From CAVTWJ01 sp963849485 (GTDB lineage Bacteria > Oederibacteriota > Muellerivitia > Muellerivitales > Muellerivitaceae), in assembly GCA_963849485.1 (NCBI GenBank), contig CAWKIF010000114.1, positions 10,809 through 74,808 on the forward strand: DNA of 64,000 nucleotides, written 5' to 3'. The stretch's first letter is position 1. Each line of letters begins with the position of its first letter. A program made the position numbers and the translations under genes. Positions 34,891-44,579 of the stretch are shown one piece after another. Under the pieces are notes generated by a model that saw only the letters and a program-made list of their open reading frames with translations, had not been told where the DNA came from and searched no databases.

Positions 34891-36204
34891 TCATTTAAAC
34901 ACATCCACGAAATCATTGTCGGGATTACCATCCCCGATGTAGACATAACCGTTGTAAAACGCGAGGCAAGTTGGTTGAAAAGGTCCATATTCATGGACGC
35001 TCGCATTGGGGTCTGTAATCTCGGTTAATAGCAACCCTGTCAAATTATAAACCTCAACGACATTGTTGGAGGCATCCGCCACATAGACATAACCTTTGGT
35101 CAGGTCGACCGCGAGACCGTGCGCCGCACAACCCGGTATGGCTGGCCAAGAGGCGAGGACCGAGGTACCGCCTGGGGCATATTCTTGGATGACGGAAGTG
35201 GAATATCCTGGGTCTCCCACCCAAACATTATTATTCGTATCACAGGTAATCGCCCAAGGTTGCTTGAAGGGGACTGAGACAAAAGTTCCGTTAGGATAGG
35301 TAAAGGTCACCCCGTTATTCGCAGGCTCGGTTCCATTCCAACGGTGCATTCCGGAAGTAGTTGAAAATTGTTCAACCCATTTGTTGCCAGTATCCGTGAT
35401 GTAAGCGTATCCATTATTATCTGTCGTCAAGGCTTTGGGATTATTGAAAGCGGTAAAACCCCAAGAATACCCAGAAACATTCCATGGCTCATAAATAAAT
35501 CCCAAATCATATCCACGATATTGAAATCCCGTATTGGGGTCTGTATTTAAACTATTATTCCAACCAAGGGTACTGGCGGTGCCATAATATAAAATTGCGC
35601 CACCGCCCGGCTGGACATCCAAAATCGAGGCCCACCCTCCGAAACCTCCGGGATTAACAAAGCCTTGCGGGGCGTTTAGAAGAATTGATACGGGAACCCA
35701 GGGTGGGGTGGACTCCGGTGTGGGCCAACCTTGTAATACGGCATTGCCCGCACTCCCCACATTCGGGGGTATTAAGCTTCCATTACCCGCATTAATTGTA
35801 AATTCCTCTATGGCAGCGACTGATCCCTGTGAATTGCTCTCAGCTTCCGATAAAGTTAGAACACCACCGTTCTGAGACATGCCAGTCGGGGCGCCAATGG
35901 TCCCCATATTAGACTGAAAAACCGGCGCAGCAATAAACGTATTAGTTGCGGTCGGGGTTCCTGTCTGAGTGGGTGTGCCGGTGGGAGTATAAGTAACTGC
36001 GGGCGTTAGGGTGATGGTTGGTGTGATCGTGAATGTCGCAGTCGGTGACCCGACGGTTGGGGACGCTGTCGGGCTTGTGGTCGGTGTTAATGTGTTAGCC
36101 GGCGCGGGAAGAGACGGTTTGGTAGGGTTGTTGTTATTATCACTGCAGGCCCAGGGTAGGAACAAACTAACTAAAATCATGACGATAAAAATTGATTTTT
36201 TCAT
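34891..36204 (-). CDS. Thr/Pro-rich lipoprotein with NHL-like propeller
   Basis: 437 residues. Lipoprotein signal peptide with lipobox PWAC; then about 80 residues of Thr/Pro/Ser repeats (TPTxTxTPT); then a propeller-like region with repeated NNGYAYITDTGNKWVEQFS, TNNNVWVGDPG, GYVYVADASNNVVEVYN and GYVYIGDGNPD blades. It is probably a surface-exposed binding protein on a flexible stalk. Two paralogues with the same architecture follow (37339-38688 and 38709-39788). Confidence 0.75.
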   Translation of the reverse strand: MKKSIFIVMILVSLFLPWACSDNNNNPTKPSLPAPANTLTPTTSPTASPTVGSPTATFTITPTITLTPAVTYTPTGTPTQTGTPTATNTFIAAPVFQSNMGTIGAPTGMSQNGGVLTLSEAESNSQGSVAAIEEFTINAGNGSLIPPNVGSAGNAVLQGWPTPESTPPWVPVSILLNAPQGFVNPGGFGGWASILDVQPGGGAILYYGTASTLGWNNSLNTDPNTGFQYRGYDLGFIYEPWNVSGYSWGFTAFNNPKALTTDNNGYAYITDTGNKWVEQFSTTSGMHRWNGTEPANNGVTFTYPNGTFVSVPFKQPWAITCDTNNNVWVGDPGYSTSVIQEYAPGGTSVLASWPAIPGCAAHGLAVDLTKGYVYVADASNNVVEVYNLTGLLLTEITDPNASVHEYGPFQPTCLAFYNGYVYIGDGNPDNDFVDVFK

Positions 36205-36419
36205 TTTCGCCTCGGCCTTCTTTTATCGATAAACTGTTATGCTTATTGTACCTAACTTTTTTATTTTTGGAGTGAAACAAGAGAAATTTCGCTCGAATTT
36301 AGATCTTCTAAAAAAACCTAGAAAATATCCTGATTTTGGGCTAAATGTTCAAATTAAGGTTTATTCAATAATTTAAGTTATGCTTAGAAGTGAAAAAGAA
36401 CGATTTATACTATAGGGGG

Positions 36420-37193
36420 TTATTGCAATCCGAAAGTAGTTCCCACATAGAAGGTTAATCCGTCCCCTTCCAAGGACCCCGGGTTAGAGTTGTTTCCATC
36501 CGGGGTATAAATCCCTGATATCTTAAATGCTCCATTGATTTGATTGAACCCGCCCCAGCGCTGGAAAAGTCCGCCCATGATCGCAAAGCCGTTATCTAAA
36601 TAAATTTCCAGCCCTGCCCCAAGATCAAATCCTATTCCACTAAAAGTCTCGTCGTCCTGGCCATACCCTACTGGTGACGTCAAACTTGACACAACGTAGG
36701 AAGCCTGGCGAACCCAAAGCCAAGGAAAGGATACACCCATATTAATAAAGGGTTGGGTCGGTAAGGTTGTGAAAAAATAACGCTTAATGTTGATATCGAT
36801 GGATTGGAGGCTGGCGGGGGTTGTGATGGCAGACGTTCCACTACCGAAATAGGTGGCCGTATGGTCCGTCCTCCAAAAGCTCGCTTCCAACGCCCAAGGA
36901 CCTTCCCGGTGTCCCAGGAGAACCCCAAAACCCTCATTTCGAGTGATAGCCGGAACATAATTAAGTTCATATTCTTGTAAACCGCCAACCGATACAGGTC
37001 CGTAGTAGGTACCATTGGTGCCGTTGAAATCTCCCCATTGGTCGAGGGTCGAGGAGATGCCCATGACGCCAATATAGGACCGGCTCTTAATGAAGTCTGC
37101 GTTGAATTCTTCGTCTTGGGCGAATGCCCGGTGGGCCAAACACAAGGAAAAAATCAAGGTGAATGTCGTTAAAAGGAGTTTGTTTTGATTCAT
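36420..37193 (-). CDS. Outer-membrane beta-barrel protein, paralogue 1
   Basis: 257 residues: a signal peptide ending AHRAFAQDEE and barrel strands (SRSYIGVMGISSTLDQWG, NEGFGVLLGHREGPWALEAS, INIKRYFFTTLPTQPFINMG, TFYVGTTFGLQ). It is clearly related to the frameshifted protein at 39795-40540 (shared GFLLGHRE, KRYFF, QPFxNxGVxFPW). Start at ATG 37193; the upstream ATG at 37247 gives no signal peptide. Confidence 0.72.
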   Translation of the reverse strand: MNQNKLLLTTFTLIFSLCLAHRAFAQDEEFNADFIKSRSYIGVMGISSTLDQWGDFNGTNGTYYGPVSVGGLQEYELNYVPAITRNEGFGVLLGHREGPWALEASFWRTDHTATYFGSGTSAITTPASLQSIDINIKRYFFTTLPTQPFINMGVSFPWLWVRQASYVVSSLTSPVGYGQDDETFSGIGFDLGAGLEIYLDNGFAIMGGLFQRWGGFNQINGAFKISGIYTPDGNNSNPGSLEGDGLTFYVGTTFGLQ

Positions 37194-37338
37194 CCGCTTG
37201 CTGTCCCTCCCATGTATCAAAGCTGGTGCCAGCCTGAATGTTTCCAAGCTTGCTAGGAATTATTGTAACCTAAGCTTTAAGGGAAAGAACAGAAAAACTT
37301 AGGAAAATACGGTTTTAAGGTGGGTTTTTAGAATTAAC

Positions 37339-38688
37339 CTAAGGGTTAAAAACCAAAAGGGAGCCCGTTCCATAAGGGCCTCCGGTTCCATTGGAATAAT
37401 CCGAAACGATAAGTTGGCTGCCCGTAACGGCTATCCCATCAGGACTGGAGAAGGCCTCAGCCCCTGTTCCAGCGCCCAAAATGGATAAAAGGACCCCGCT
37501 GGAGTTGAATTCCTGGATCACACTATTGCCCGCATCACAGGCGTAAATGTTATTTATGTTATTTGAGCTATCCACCGCCAGACCAAAAACGTCAGAATAT
37601 CCATTGATGGCCGTACTAGCAAAGTTTGACCAACTTTGGGTTTGGCCATTCAACTTTTGAATGAGAGCGTTACCGGAATCCGCCACGTAAAGGTTGTTTG
37701 AGGAATCTATGGCGAGTCCACTGGGTATATTAAAGGGTTGGGCACCAGTCCAGGAAGCGGCCAAGGAAAAGGAGGAACCTGAGTAAAGGTAGGCGTCCAC
37801 TTGGTTATTTAGAGCGTCCGAGACAAATATGGTCACACCACTGTTATCCACCATGACACCTTCGGGACCAGAAGGATTTGTACCTATTCCGGCGATGGTC
37901 ACGAATCCAGCAGTCACCCAACTCGACGTAAAGGCATAAAGAACCCCGGGGCTTCCCCCATCCAATACATAAATTATCGTCGTACCTGCAACTGCAACCC
38001 CATAAGGTTGAATAAAATTATTCAGACCATATCCTGTAATCGTTGTAACCGGTACTCCAGTTGAACTATTTAATACCAACACTTGAGCAGGCGAATCCCC
38101 ATCCCCTTCCGGTACATAGATTAGATTATTGCCATAAGCCACACCATTTGGGTACTCGAGTCCCGAGGGTGTCCATTGGGCGGTCACAGTAGGTATCGGT
38201 GTCGCGTTCACAGCTGGGGTGCTGGTCGGCTGTGTCGTCCAAGTACTGGTTGGTACCGTCGGACTATAAGTGACTGTTGGACTGTATGTGTCAGTTGAGG
38301 TATAGGTCTCAGTGGGACTATACGTCTCGGTAGGGGAATTCGTTCCAGTTGGGCTAATAGTTATAGTTGGTGTATTGGTCACGGTGGGGCTAATGGAGGG
38401 GGTGGAGGTAAACCCATTCAAGTTCGTGGAAGTAGTCGTGGGAGTAAAGACGTGGGTCAAGGTGAAGAACATGGTGGGGGTCAAGCTTTGGGTTGCGGTT
38501 GAGGTTAGAGTGGGAGTCAGGATTTGGGTCGCGGTGTAGGTCGAGGTGAAACCACCCCAATTGGTTGGCGTCGGGGTAAATGTGAAGGTGGGCGTTGCGG
38601 CGGGAGTGGGACTGCTTGGCGAGTTTCCACAGGCCCAAGGGAAAGCCAATAATCCCATCACAGAAAATAAAAATAGCCATTTTTTCAT
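37339..38688 (-). CDS. Thr/Pro-rich lipoprotein with NHL-like propeller
   Basis: 449 residues: signal peptide with lipobox FPWAC, about 140 residues of Thr/Pro/Ser repeats, then six or so propeller blades (YGNNLIYVPEGDGDSPAQVL, VTIFVSDALNNQVDAYL, SSNNLYVADSGNALIQKL, NIYACDAGNSVIQEF). The spacer is the longest of the three paralogues. GAGG lies about eight bases before the ATG at 38688. It follows its paralogue with a 20-base gap. Confidence 0.75.
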   Translation of the reverse strand: MKKWLFLFSVMGLLAFPWACGNSPSSPTPAATPTFTFTPTPTNWGGFTSTYTATQILTPTLTSTATQSLTPTMFFTLTHVFTPTTTSTNLNGFTSTPSISPTVTNTPTITISPTGTNSPTETYSPTETYTSTDTYSPTVTYSPTVPTSTWTTQPTSTPAVNATPIPTVTAQWTPSGLEYPNGVAYGNNLIYVPEGDGDSPAQVLVLNSSTGVPVTTITGYGLNNFIQPYGVAVAGTTIIYVLDGGSPGVLYAFTSSWVTAGFVTIAGIGTNPSGPEGVMVDNSGVTIFVSDALNNQVDAYLYSGSSFSLAASWTGAQPFNIPSGLAIDSSNNLYVADSGNALIQKLNGQTQSWSNFASTAINGYSDVFGLAVDSSNNINNIYACDAGNSVIQEFNSSGVLLSILGAGTGAEAFSSPDGIAVTGSQLIVSDYSNGTGGPYGTGSLLVFNP

Positions 38689-38708
38689 TTCAATGCCTCG
38701 TGCGCTGG

Positions 38709-39788
38709 TCATGGCGCGAAGTTATAAACGGCGTTGTTGGCCGAGTCGGCCACGTAAATTTCCCCGTTAGAATCCACAGCCACGGCCACGGGGTTGGATA
38801 GGGTGTTGTTGTTATTGAACGTAATTGCGGGAGAATTCGCGCCAGGCGAAAAGACTTCGATAGACTTGTTCCCGGCATCGGCTACGTACAAATTACCCTG
38901 GTTATCGACCGCCAAGCCAGTGGGTAAAAGGAATCCAGTAATAGAACCTGTCACCGATCCGGAAGCCGTGTTGTAAAGGGCCACCGAATCATAGGTGTTT
39001 GGAATATTTAAAGTGGTTTGTTCCGACACGAATAAAGTCGTCTGGCTTCCCCACAAAGCCAAACCCGTACCAGTAACACCTTGCGAAAGCGTAACAGCTC
39101 CGGTTCCGCCAAATGAAGTGATTGGCGTATCACTATTTGCCGACAATTCCACGATACGCAAATTGCCTGTATCACTCACATATAGATTTCCTGACCCATC
39201 AAGAGCTAAACCCTGTGGATTGTTGAAACCCGTATAAGTGGTTAAGTAATTACCATTGGTATCGAACACCCCGATTCCCGTGGGTCCCGCAACAAATAAA
39301 GTAGCGCTTCCAGAAGAGGTAACCGTCACCGCAAGTGCCAGGGGGGTATTAAAGTTAATGGTCCCCTTCCCCCTACCTCCCGCTCCCCAGCTTGTCACCA
39401 GGCTTCCCGTATTCGTGAATTTCTCCACGCGGTTGTTTCCCTTATCCGCCACATAAAGATAGATGGAGGGTGAATTCTGAACGGCCAATGCGGAAGGTTG
39501 ATTGAAGGTAACGCCACCAAAAGCAGTGTTCCAGCTAACCGTCACGTAGGGGTTGGGCGTGTTCGTAATGGTCGGGGTACCCGTGCTGGTGGTGGTCGGG
39601 GTAAAGGAGGGGGTGGGCGTAAAGGTTAGAGTGGGATTGCCCTGCTGGACGGTCTGCAAGGGGGCTTGGAAACTGGGGCCGGTAGGGTTTGCGGAACAAG
39701 CCAGTCCTATCAACACGGCTGTAGCGCCCAAACCCAGCATTAAGAGGAGAATCAGGCTGTATTTCATAGAAGAGTTTTTCTTTTTCAT
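38709..39788 (-). CDS. Thr/Pro-rich lipoprotein with NHL-like propeller
   Basis: 359 residues: lipobox GLAC, a short Thr/Pro spacer (TFTPTPSFTPTTTSTGTPT) and a propeller with repeats IYLYVADKGNNRVEKFT, SGNLYVSDTGNLRIVELS, QGNLYVADAGNKSIEVFS and NGEIYVADSANNAVYNF. The blades show a regular GxxYVADxxNxxI/V pattern typical of NHL repeats. It follows the beta-barrel gene by six bases, so the four genes between 37339 and 40540 probably form one operon. Confidence 0.78.
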   Translation of the reverse strand: MKKKNSSMKYSLILLLMLGLGATAVLIGLACSANPTGPSFQAPLQTVQQGNPTLTFTPTPSFTPTTTSTGTPTITNTPNPYVTVSWNTAFGGVTFNQPSALAVQNSPSIYLYVADKGNNRVEKFTNTGSLVTSWGAGGRGKGTINFNTPLALAVTVTSSGSATLFVAGPTGIGVFDTNGNYLTTYTGFNNPQGLALDGSGNLYVSDTGNLRIVELSANSDTPITSFGGTGAVTLSQGVTGTGLALWGSQTTLFVSEQTTLNIPNTYDSVALYNTASGSVTGSITGFLLPTGLAVDNQGNLYVADAGNKSIEVFSPGANSPAITFNNNNTLSNPVAVAVDSNGEIYVADSANNAVYNFAP

Positions 39789-39794
39789 GTGGGT

Positions 39795-40540
39795 TTACTC
39801 GAATCCGACGGACGTGCCCAGCGAAAACAACAACCCGCTTCCGTCTTGGCTGGTAGCGCCTGGGCTTTGATTCACAACGTTGTATTGTTGGGTAACACCG
39901 CTGAACTGGGAAAAACTGGCGAAGCGCTGAATGACCGTGAATTGAAGAGCGAAATGGGGGTCGAGATAATAATCCAATCCCAAGCCGAAATCGAAAGCCA
40001 ATCCCGCCAAGGTCACTGAGTTGACATCCCCATAAGCGTCCATGTCCGCGTTGGCTATATTGATCCAAGGAAAACCCACCCCGAAGTTCACGAAGGGCTG
40101 GATGTTCTGCTCGGTGAAAAAATACCTTTTAAAATCCACATTTATGGATTGGTAGGTGGCACTACCCTCATATTGTGAAATGCCAGTGGAAGGCGGGGGG
40201 TTCTGGGGAAGTTCAGCGTCGCAGGCCCGAAAAGGGCCGTGTGGTTGGAGGCCCAATAGCTCAACTCCACGGCGTAAGCGTCCTCCCGGTGACCGAGTAG
40301 AAATCCATACCCGAAATTTTGCTGCAAAGAAGGGAGGAGATAAACCTCGTAGGCCGGGAAATCGGCCCGGCCGTAATTCTCGCCCGAAAATAAGCCGCTA
40401 TTGCTAACACTCACCGAGGTTCCTATAACCCCGACATAGGTTCGGGTGTGGATATAGTCATTCGGATTATCAGCCAACAAGGCTCCAGCGCAAAGGCTGA
40501 ACCCCCAAACGCCCAGGAGGGTTGTCCAATTAAATTTCAT
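39795..40540 (-). CDS. Outer-membrane beta-barrel protein, paralogue 2, one frameshift
   Basis: The signal peptide and first strands (MKFNWTTLLGVWGFSLCAG, YIHTRTYVGVIGTSVSVSN, FGYGFLLGHREDAYAVELSY) are in one frame and the rest (VDFKRYFFTEQNIQPFVNFG, VGFPWINIA, LLFSLGTSVGFE) in another, with the break at a run of G/C at about 40195-40215. Joined, it gives about 248 residues and matches the paralogue at 36420-37193 along its length. Confidence 0.7.
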
Positions 40541-40692
40541 GCCGGTAAAAATCCTTCGATTTCTAATGAAGTCTTCCGCTCCTTTTAAAAGGAGGAACAC
40601 AGCTCAGGAATAAGGGCGACATTTTAGCCGATTTCCAAAAAAAGCCAGATAAAAAGATGCCCCATTTGGACGAATCACCTTCTGGAAGGGTG

Positions 40693-41424
40693 TCAACCAT
40701 TCTTCTTTAGTCCAAGGGAAAGCCAAAAACCAAGCGATCCCAGCCCTAAACTCAATAGAACAAAGGGCCATAGGGGGAAGACCCGGTCCCCCAGGGACCA
40801 TCTCATATACAAGTAGGGAACCCAAACGGCCAAGGCCAGGAAATAGTAACGGGAGGGAGCGGGCCGGGGGGCCTCCAGAGAAAGGGCCGAATTAAGGGAG
40901 GGTTCATGGGCAGGAACCTCTTTCAACTGGGTCGAATCTAAGGTTGAAATCGAGGCCTGGTTTTTGATCAGGCGGTTAATTTGGTGGATCGCACTGACAT
41001 TTTCCGAGACCGTTTGATAGGAGACCCAGAAGGATCGGACGTTCAAGCCCCAAGCCAAAACCATCAAACTCCCGTGGATCCAGGGCGGTAGAATCCCCGC
41101 CGCGGCCCCGCCGCCCGCCGCCAGGGCCGCCACCATCACCGCAATGGAAAGCATCAACCCCGGATAAACGCGATTTTTGTAATCCTTGGTTTTATCCACC
41201 CAATCCCCGGGGAGGCCCGCTTCTTTCACCTTTTTCTTGATAGTTTTTCCGCTCCCGATGAAAAAACCAAAAACCAGGCATTGGAGCAGCACGATCAACA
41301 GGCCGAGAAGCAAGCCCCAAAGGGCGTGAAGGGGAACCGGGAGAAACCGGCTAAAACCCACGGCCAGGGTGAGGGCAAATAACAACAAGAAGGAGGAACT
41401 GACCCCGAGGAAGACGGTAGGCAA
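40693..41424 (-). CDS. Membrane protein of unknown function
   Basis: 243 residues with five or six predicted transmembrane helices (SSSFLLLFALTLAVGFSRFL, ALWGLLLGLLIVLLQCLVF, GLMLSIAVMVAALAAGGGAA, WIHGSLMVLAWGLNVRSFWV and two near the C terminus). The cytoplasmic segment KTIKKKVKEAGLPGDWVDKT and the NVSAIHQINRLIKNQAS helix are notable but not recognised. The likely start is TTG at 41424 with AAGG eight bases upstream. Confidence 0.55.
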   Translation of the reverse strand: MPTVFLGVSSSFLLLFALTLAVGFSRFLPVPLHALWGLLLGLLIVLLQCLVFGFFIGSGKTIKKKVKEAGLPGDWVDKTKDYKNRVYPGLMLSIAVMVAALAAGGGAAAGILPPWIHGSLMVLAWGLNVRSFWVSYQTVSENVSAIHQINRLIKNQASISTLDSTQLKEVPAHEPSLNSALSLEAPRPAPSRYYFLALAVWVPYLYMRWSLGDRVFPLWPFVLLSLGLGSLGFWLSLGLKKNG

Positions 41425-41534
41425 GAACGGACCTTATAAATGGGATGGGGAAAGTCTAATGCAACCCCCGTAATAAAGGAAGACAACAGGGTATGAATTA
41501 GTCGGAAGACCCCGACGGACGCTAGGGGGCCGGG

Positions 41535-42215
41535 TTATTCCTTCAACCATTCCACACGGCCATCCTCGAGGTGGTAAACGCAGCCGACGATCTTTAATAA
41601 ATCGCCCTGTTCCAATTGCCAAAGGGTGGGGCTCTGCTCGCGGATGGTACGCATGGTGTTGATGACGTTGGTGCGTACGGTGGCGTCCAAACGTTCGGCC
41701 TCACTCAGGCTCTTTGCCGTGACCGCTTCCACCGCCGGTTGAAGGCGGCCATTCAAGTCCTCTAAGTTCAGTGAACGCCATAAGACCTCACTCGCCTTGG
41801 GGTTGTCATGCTCCTTGATGGCCTGTTGGCAGGCGGTGCAATCGGTATGACCTAAAATCACCAGGACGGGACAATGCAGGCGCATAGCGCCGTACTCGAG
41901 ACTGCCCAGGATGACCTTGTCCACGATGTTGCCCCAAGCCCGGCTGACGTAAAGCTCTCCGGGCTTCATGTGGAAGACGGCCTCGGGCGGCACACGGGAA
42001 TCAGCACAGCTTACCACCATGACCTTGGGAAGGCCGCTTTTTCGTACCAAGTGGGCCATGTGGTATTCATTGCCGTCTTTGAGGGCCTTCATGACCTCCT
42101 GCTGGGCCTTTTGCACATCCGCGGGAGCCAATTCGCCCGTTCGCTCCCGGGCTCCCAAGGGAATCGTCGACAGCAGGAATATCAATGACCCGCAAGCCCA
42201 AAGCGACCTCTTCAT
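41535..42215 (-). CDS. Periplasmic beta-class carbonic anhydrase
   Basis: 226 residues: a signal peptide (LWACGSLIFLLSTIPLGA) and a beta-carbonic anhydrase with its zinc ligands: Cys and the Asp-Arg dyad in VSCADSRVPPE, then His and Cys in LGHTDCTACQ. It interconverts CO2 and bicarbonate; export suggests a role in periplasmic CO2/HCO3 balance. The ATG at 42215 gives a proper signal peptide; the frame extends upstream to 42290. Confidence 0.9.
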   Translation of the reverse strand: MKRSLWACGSLIFLLSTIPLGARERTGELAPADVQKAQQEVMKALKDGNEYHMAHLVRKSGLPKVMVVSCADSRVPPEAVFHMKPGELYVSRAWGNIVDKVILGSLEYGAMRLHCPVLVILGHTDCTACQQAIKEHDNPKASEVLWRSLNLEDLNGRLQPAVEAVTAKSLSEAERLDATVRTNVINTMRTIREQSPTLWQLEQGDLLKIVGCVYHLEDGRVEWLKE

Positions 42216-42395
42216 ACCCGGCCTCCTGCCTATTTGTATTGGCTGAACCCCGAAAGGATTATATTCCCAACCCGGCGCCCAAGGACCCAAAACTTACGGG
42301 AAAAGTCTTGGTCGGTCCCTGTAACCCCCAAAATAGAAATTTCATTCCATCCGTGGCCTGTTTACAATAACCCTTCATTTTCAACGGGGGAAACC

Positions 42396-43673
42396 ATGCT
42401 TGATCCGAGATACGTCCGAGAACACGAAGCCGAGGTCCGAAAAGCCTTGGAAGACTGCCGTTCCAAGGTGGATCTATCCCTTTATTTGGATCTCGACCGC
42501 CGCCGCCGCGACCTAATGGTATCGGTCGACAAGCGGAAGGCCCGGCTGAACCAGGCATCCGAGGAAATGGCCAAGATGAAAAAAGAAGGCAAGGATATCG
42601 CCCCTTTCCAATCCAAGCTCAAGGAACTCTCCGACGAAATCAAACAAATGGATGGGGAAATCGCCTCGGTGGAAAAGGATTTTCACGAGGTTGAGCTCCA
42701 AGTCTGCAACTTGCCCCACTCTTCCGTTCCCGTGGGGGGAGAAGAAGCGAACCAGGAGGTCCGCCGGGTCGGGGAACCCCGAAAATTCAACTTCAAGCCC
42801 AAGAGCCATGACGAACTCGGCACGGCCCTCGGCATACTGGATTTTGAGAGGGCCGCCAAGATCTCCGGCACCAGGTTCTTCACCCTTTCCGGCTGGGGCG
42901 CCCGGCTGGAACGCGCCCTGATGAATTTTATGCTGGAACTTCACGCTCCCAAGGGTTACCAGGAAATGGTGGTACCCCATCTCGTGAATTACCAATCCAT
43001 GGAGATGTCCGGCCAATTCCCCAAATTCATCGAGCAGGCCTTTACGATTGAGAAGGATTCCTTCCACTTAATTCCCACGGCGGAAGTTTCCCTTGCCAAC
43101 CTTCACCGGGGCGAAACTTTCCCCGCCGGAACCCTGCCCAGGAAATACATGGCCTATACCCCCTGCTACCGCCGTGAAGCGGGAAGCTACGGTAAGGATA
43201 CCAAGGGCCTGATCCGGCTCCACCAGTTCAATAAGGTGGAGCTTTTCCAGTTCACCGAGCCCGACAAGAGCATGGAGGCCCTGGAACAACTCACTTCCGA
43301 CGCCGAGGACGTGCTGAAGGCCCTAGGGCTGCCCTACCGCGTCGTGACCCTGGCCACGGGGGACAAAAGCTTCTGCTCGACCAAGACCTACGACCTGGAA
43401 GTTTGGCTGCCCAGCCAAAATACTTACCGGGAAATTTCCAGCTGCTCCAACTGTACCGATTTCCAGGCACGACGGGGCGGTATCAAGTTCAAGAAGGAAG
43501 GCGGGGGCAAACCCGAGTTGGTTCACACACTGAACGGTTCGGGACTGGCAGTTGGCAGGACTTGGCTCGCCATCCTGGAAAATTACCAGCAGGCTGACGG
43601 CACGATTGCGATCCCAGAAAAGCTTCAACCCTACCTGGGTGGCTTGACGGCTATTTCAAAGGGTAAGCCCTGA
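42396..43673 (+). CDS. serS: Seryl-tRNA synthetase
   Basis: 425 residues. The N-terminal long coiled coil binds tRNA-Ser (about residues 30-105, e.g. VDKRKARLNQASEEMAKMKK); the class II core has motif 2 CYRREAGSYGKDTKGLIRLH and motif 3 NGSGLAVGRTWLAILENYQQ, with serine-pocket residues TAEVSL. The ATG at 42396 starts MLDPRYVREH as in the family; the open frame upstream is not coding. A TACAAT at about 42363 is a plausible -10. Confidence 0.96.
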   Translation: MLDPRYVREHEAEVRKALEDCRSKVDLSLYLDLDRRRRDLMVSVDKRKARLNQASEEMAKMKKEGKDIAPFQSKLKELSDEIKQMDGEIASVEKDFHEVELQVCNLPHSSVPVGGEEANQEVRRVGEPRKFNFKPKSHDELGTALGILDFERAAKISGTRFFTLSGWGARLERALMNFMLELHAPKGYQEMVVPHLVNYQSMEMSGQFPKFIEQAFTIEKDSFHLIPTAEVSLANLHRGETFPAGTLPRKYMAYTPCYRREAGSYGKDTKGLIRLHQFNKVELFQFTEPDKSMEALEQLTSDAEDVLKALGLPYRVVTLATGDKSFCSTKTYDLEVWLPSQNTYREISSCSNCTDFQARRGGIKFKKEGGGKPELVHTLNGSGLAVGRTWLAILENYQQADGTIAIPEKLQPYLGGLTAISKGKP

Positions 43674-43773
43674 GCGAATAATCGGGTTGTTTGGGTCGAA
43701 ATAACCTTCTTGCGAGCAAAAACGCTCTTCAAGACCTCTTCCTTTTAGGTCCTTTTTCAATCCTGCCGTGATA

Positions 43774-43807
43774 AACCCCCTTTTTCATCTGGGGGTTCTG
43801 ATACAAT
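43774..43807 (+). promoter_or_regulatory. Hairpin plus -10 element before the small membrane protein gene
   Basis: AACCCCC (43774-43780) pairs with GGGGGTT (43791-43797), followed directly by TACAAT (43802-43807), a -10 shape that recurs before several plus-strand genes here (serS, the HAD gene, the tRNA-like sequence). The hairpin may also terminate serS transcription. Confidence 0.4.
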
Positions 43808-43842
43808 AACCCCGTTTTTTATGCCAACGGAGGAAGCGCCTC

Positions 43843-44037
43843 ATGCCGGAAAAGAACATGAAAGCCGTGAATGCCATCCAACCCAGGATGTCCAGCGCCG
43901 GAAAGCTGACCTTAGGGGTAGGGGTGGCTGTTCTGGTAGCGGGATATATGTTCCTGGCCACGGGGTCCATGACTTTGGCCCCCGTCTTGATTATTGGAGG
44001 TTTGGTGACCATCGGGATCGGTATTTATAATCTTTAG
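43843..44037 (+). CDS. Small membrane protein
   Basis: 64 residues with two closely spaced transmembrane helices (GKLTLGVGVAVLVAGYMFLA and LAPVLIIGGLVTIGIGIY) and a short charged N terminus. GGAGG lies about ten bases before the ATG at 43843. It resembles small two-helix proteins of unknown function and lies 14 bases before the YkgJ-like gene. Confidence 0.65.
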   Translation: MPEKNMKAVNAIQPRMSSAGKLTLGVGVAVLVAGYMFLATGSMTLAPVLIIGGLVTIGIGIYNL

Positions 44038-44051
44038 TAAGATAAGGCCCC

Positions 44052-44576
44052 ATGTTTCCCCAGCCGCCTCAGTTGGTTCCAAGCGAGATTTGCCTGGAGT
44101 GTCCCGTTTGTTGCAGGTTCCCTGAGAAAAAAGCCGCTTTGTCGCCCTTTTTTTTCCCGACCGAGCGCCAATCAGTGGATGTCTTGCCTGTGACAGGCAC
44201 TTTCCGGGAGAAGGCAAAGGGCCTTCCCTCCAAAGCCGAGGTGGTGCCCTGCGACCACGGCTTTGCCTGTTCTTTTTTCAATCCCGGGGATCATACGTGC
44301 CAGGTTTACCCGGCACGGCCACTGGATTGCTCGATGTACCCGGCGGTGGTGATGGAAAGCAGGGATCGCCGTACTGTTTTGTTGGGCGCGGACACCAAAT
44401 GTCCGGCCCTCTCGCGGAGCGAAGTGTCCGCGAGGTTGGAAAATTATTTGAATTGGATACAGCGATACTTGGAAAGCGCCGAAATCTCCTCCTTGATTCT
44501 AAAGCATCCTCAGTTCATCAGTGTTTACCAGGAAGAGGTAGTGGAGGTGCGCGAGTTGTCGCTGGGAAAGGCTTAA
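44052..44576 (+). CDS. YkgJ-family cysteine-cluster protein
   Basis: 174 residues with the YkgJ/UPF0153 pattern: an N-terminal CLECPVCCRF cluster, a GFACSFFNPGDHTCQVYPAR block and RPLDCSMYP. The cysteines bind a metal (zinc or an iron-sulfur cluster). The biochemical role is unknown. It overlaps neither neighbour but lies 3 bases before the NERD gene. Confidence 0.85.
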   Translation: MFPQPPQLVPSEICLECPVCCRFPEKKAALSPFFFPTERQSVDVLPVTGTFREKAKGLPSKAEVVPCDHGFACSFFNPGDHTCQVYPARPLDCSMYPAVVMESRDRRTVLLGADTKCPALSRSEVSARLENYLNWIQRYLESAEISSLILKHPQFISVYQEEVVEVRELSLGKA

Positions 44577-44579
44577 TTT

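Noticed and set aside
34891..39788. Thr/Pro-coding tracts considered as CRISPR-like or tandem DNA repeats
   Set aside because: The repeats are codon-level low complexity inside lipoprotein genes with no fixed unit length and no spacers. No CRISPR array was seen anywhere in the window.
43774..43842. Riboswitch or T-box upstream of the small membrane protein gene
   Set aside because: Only a simple hairpin and a -10-like element are visible; no T-box (TGG..) or other riboswitch core.
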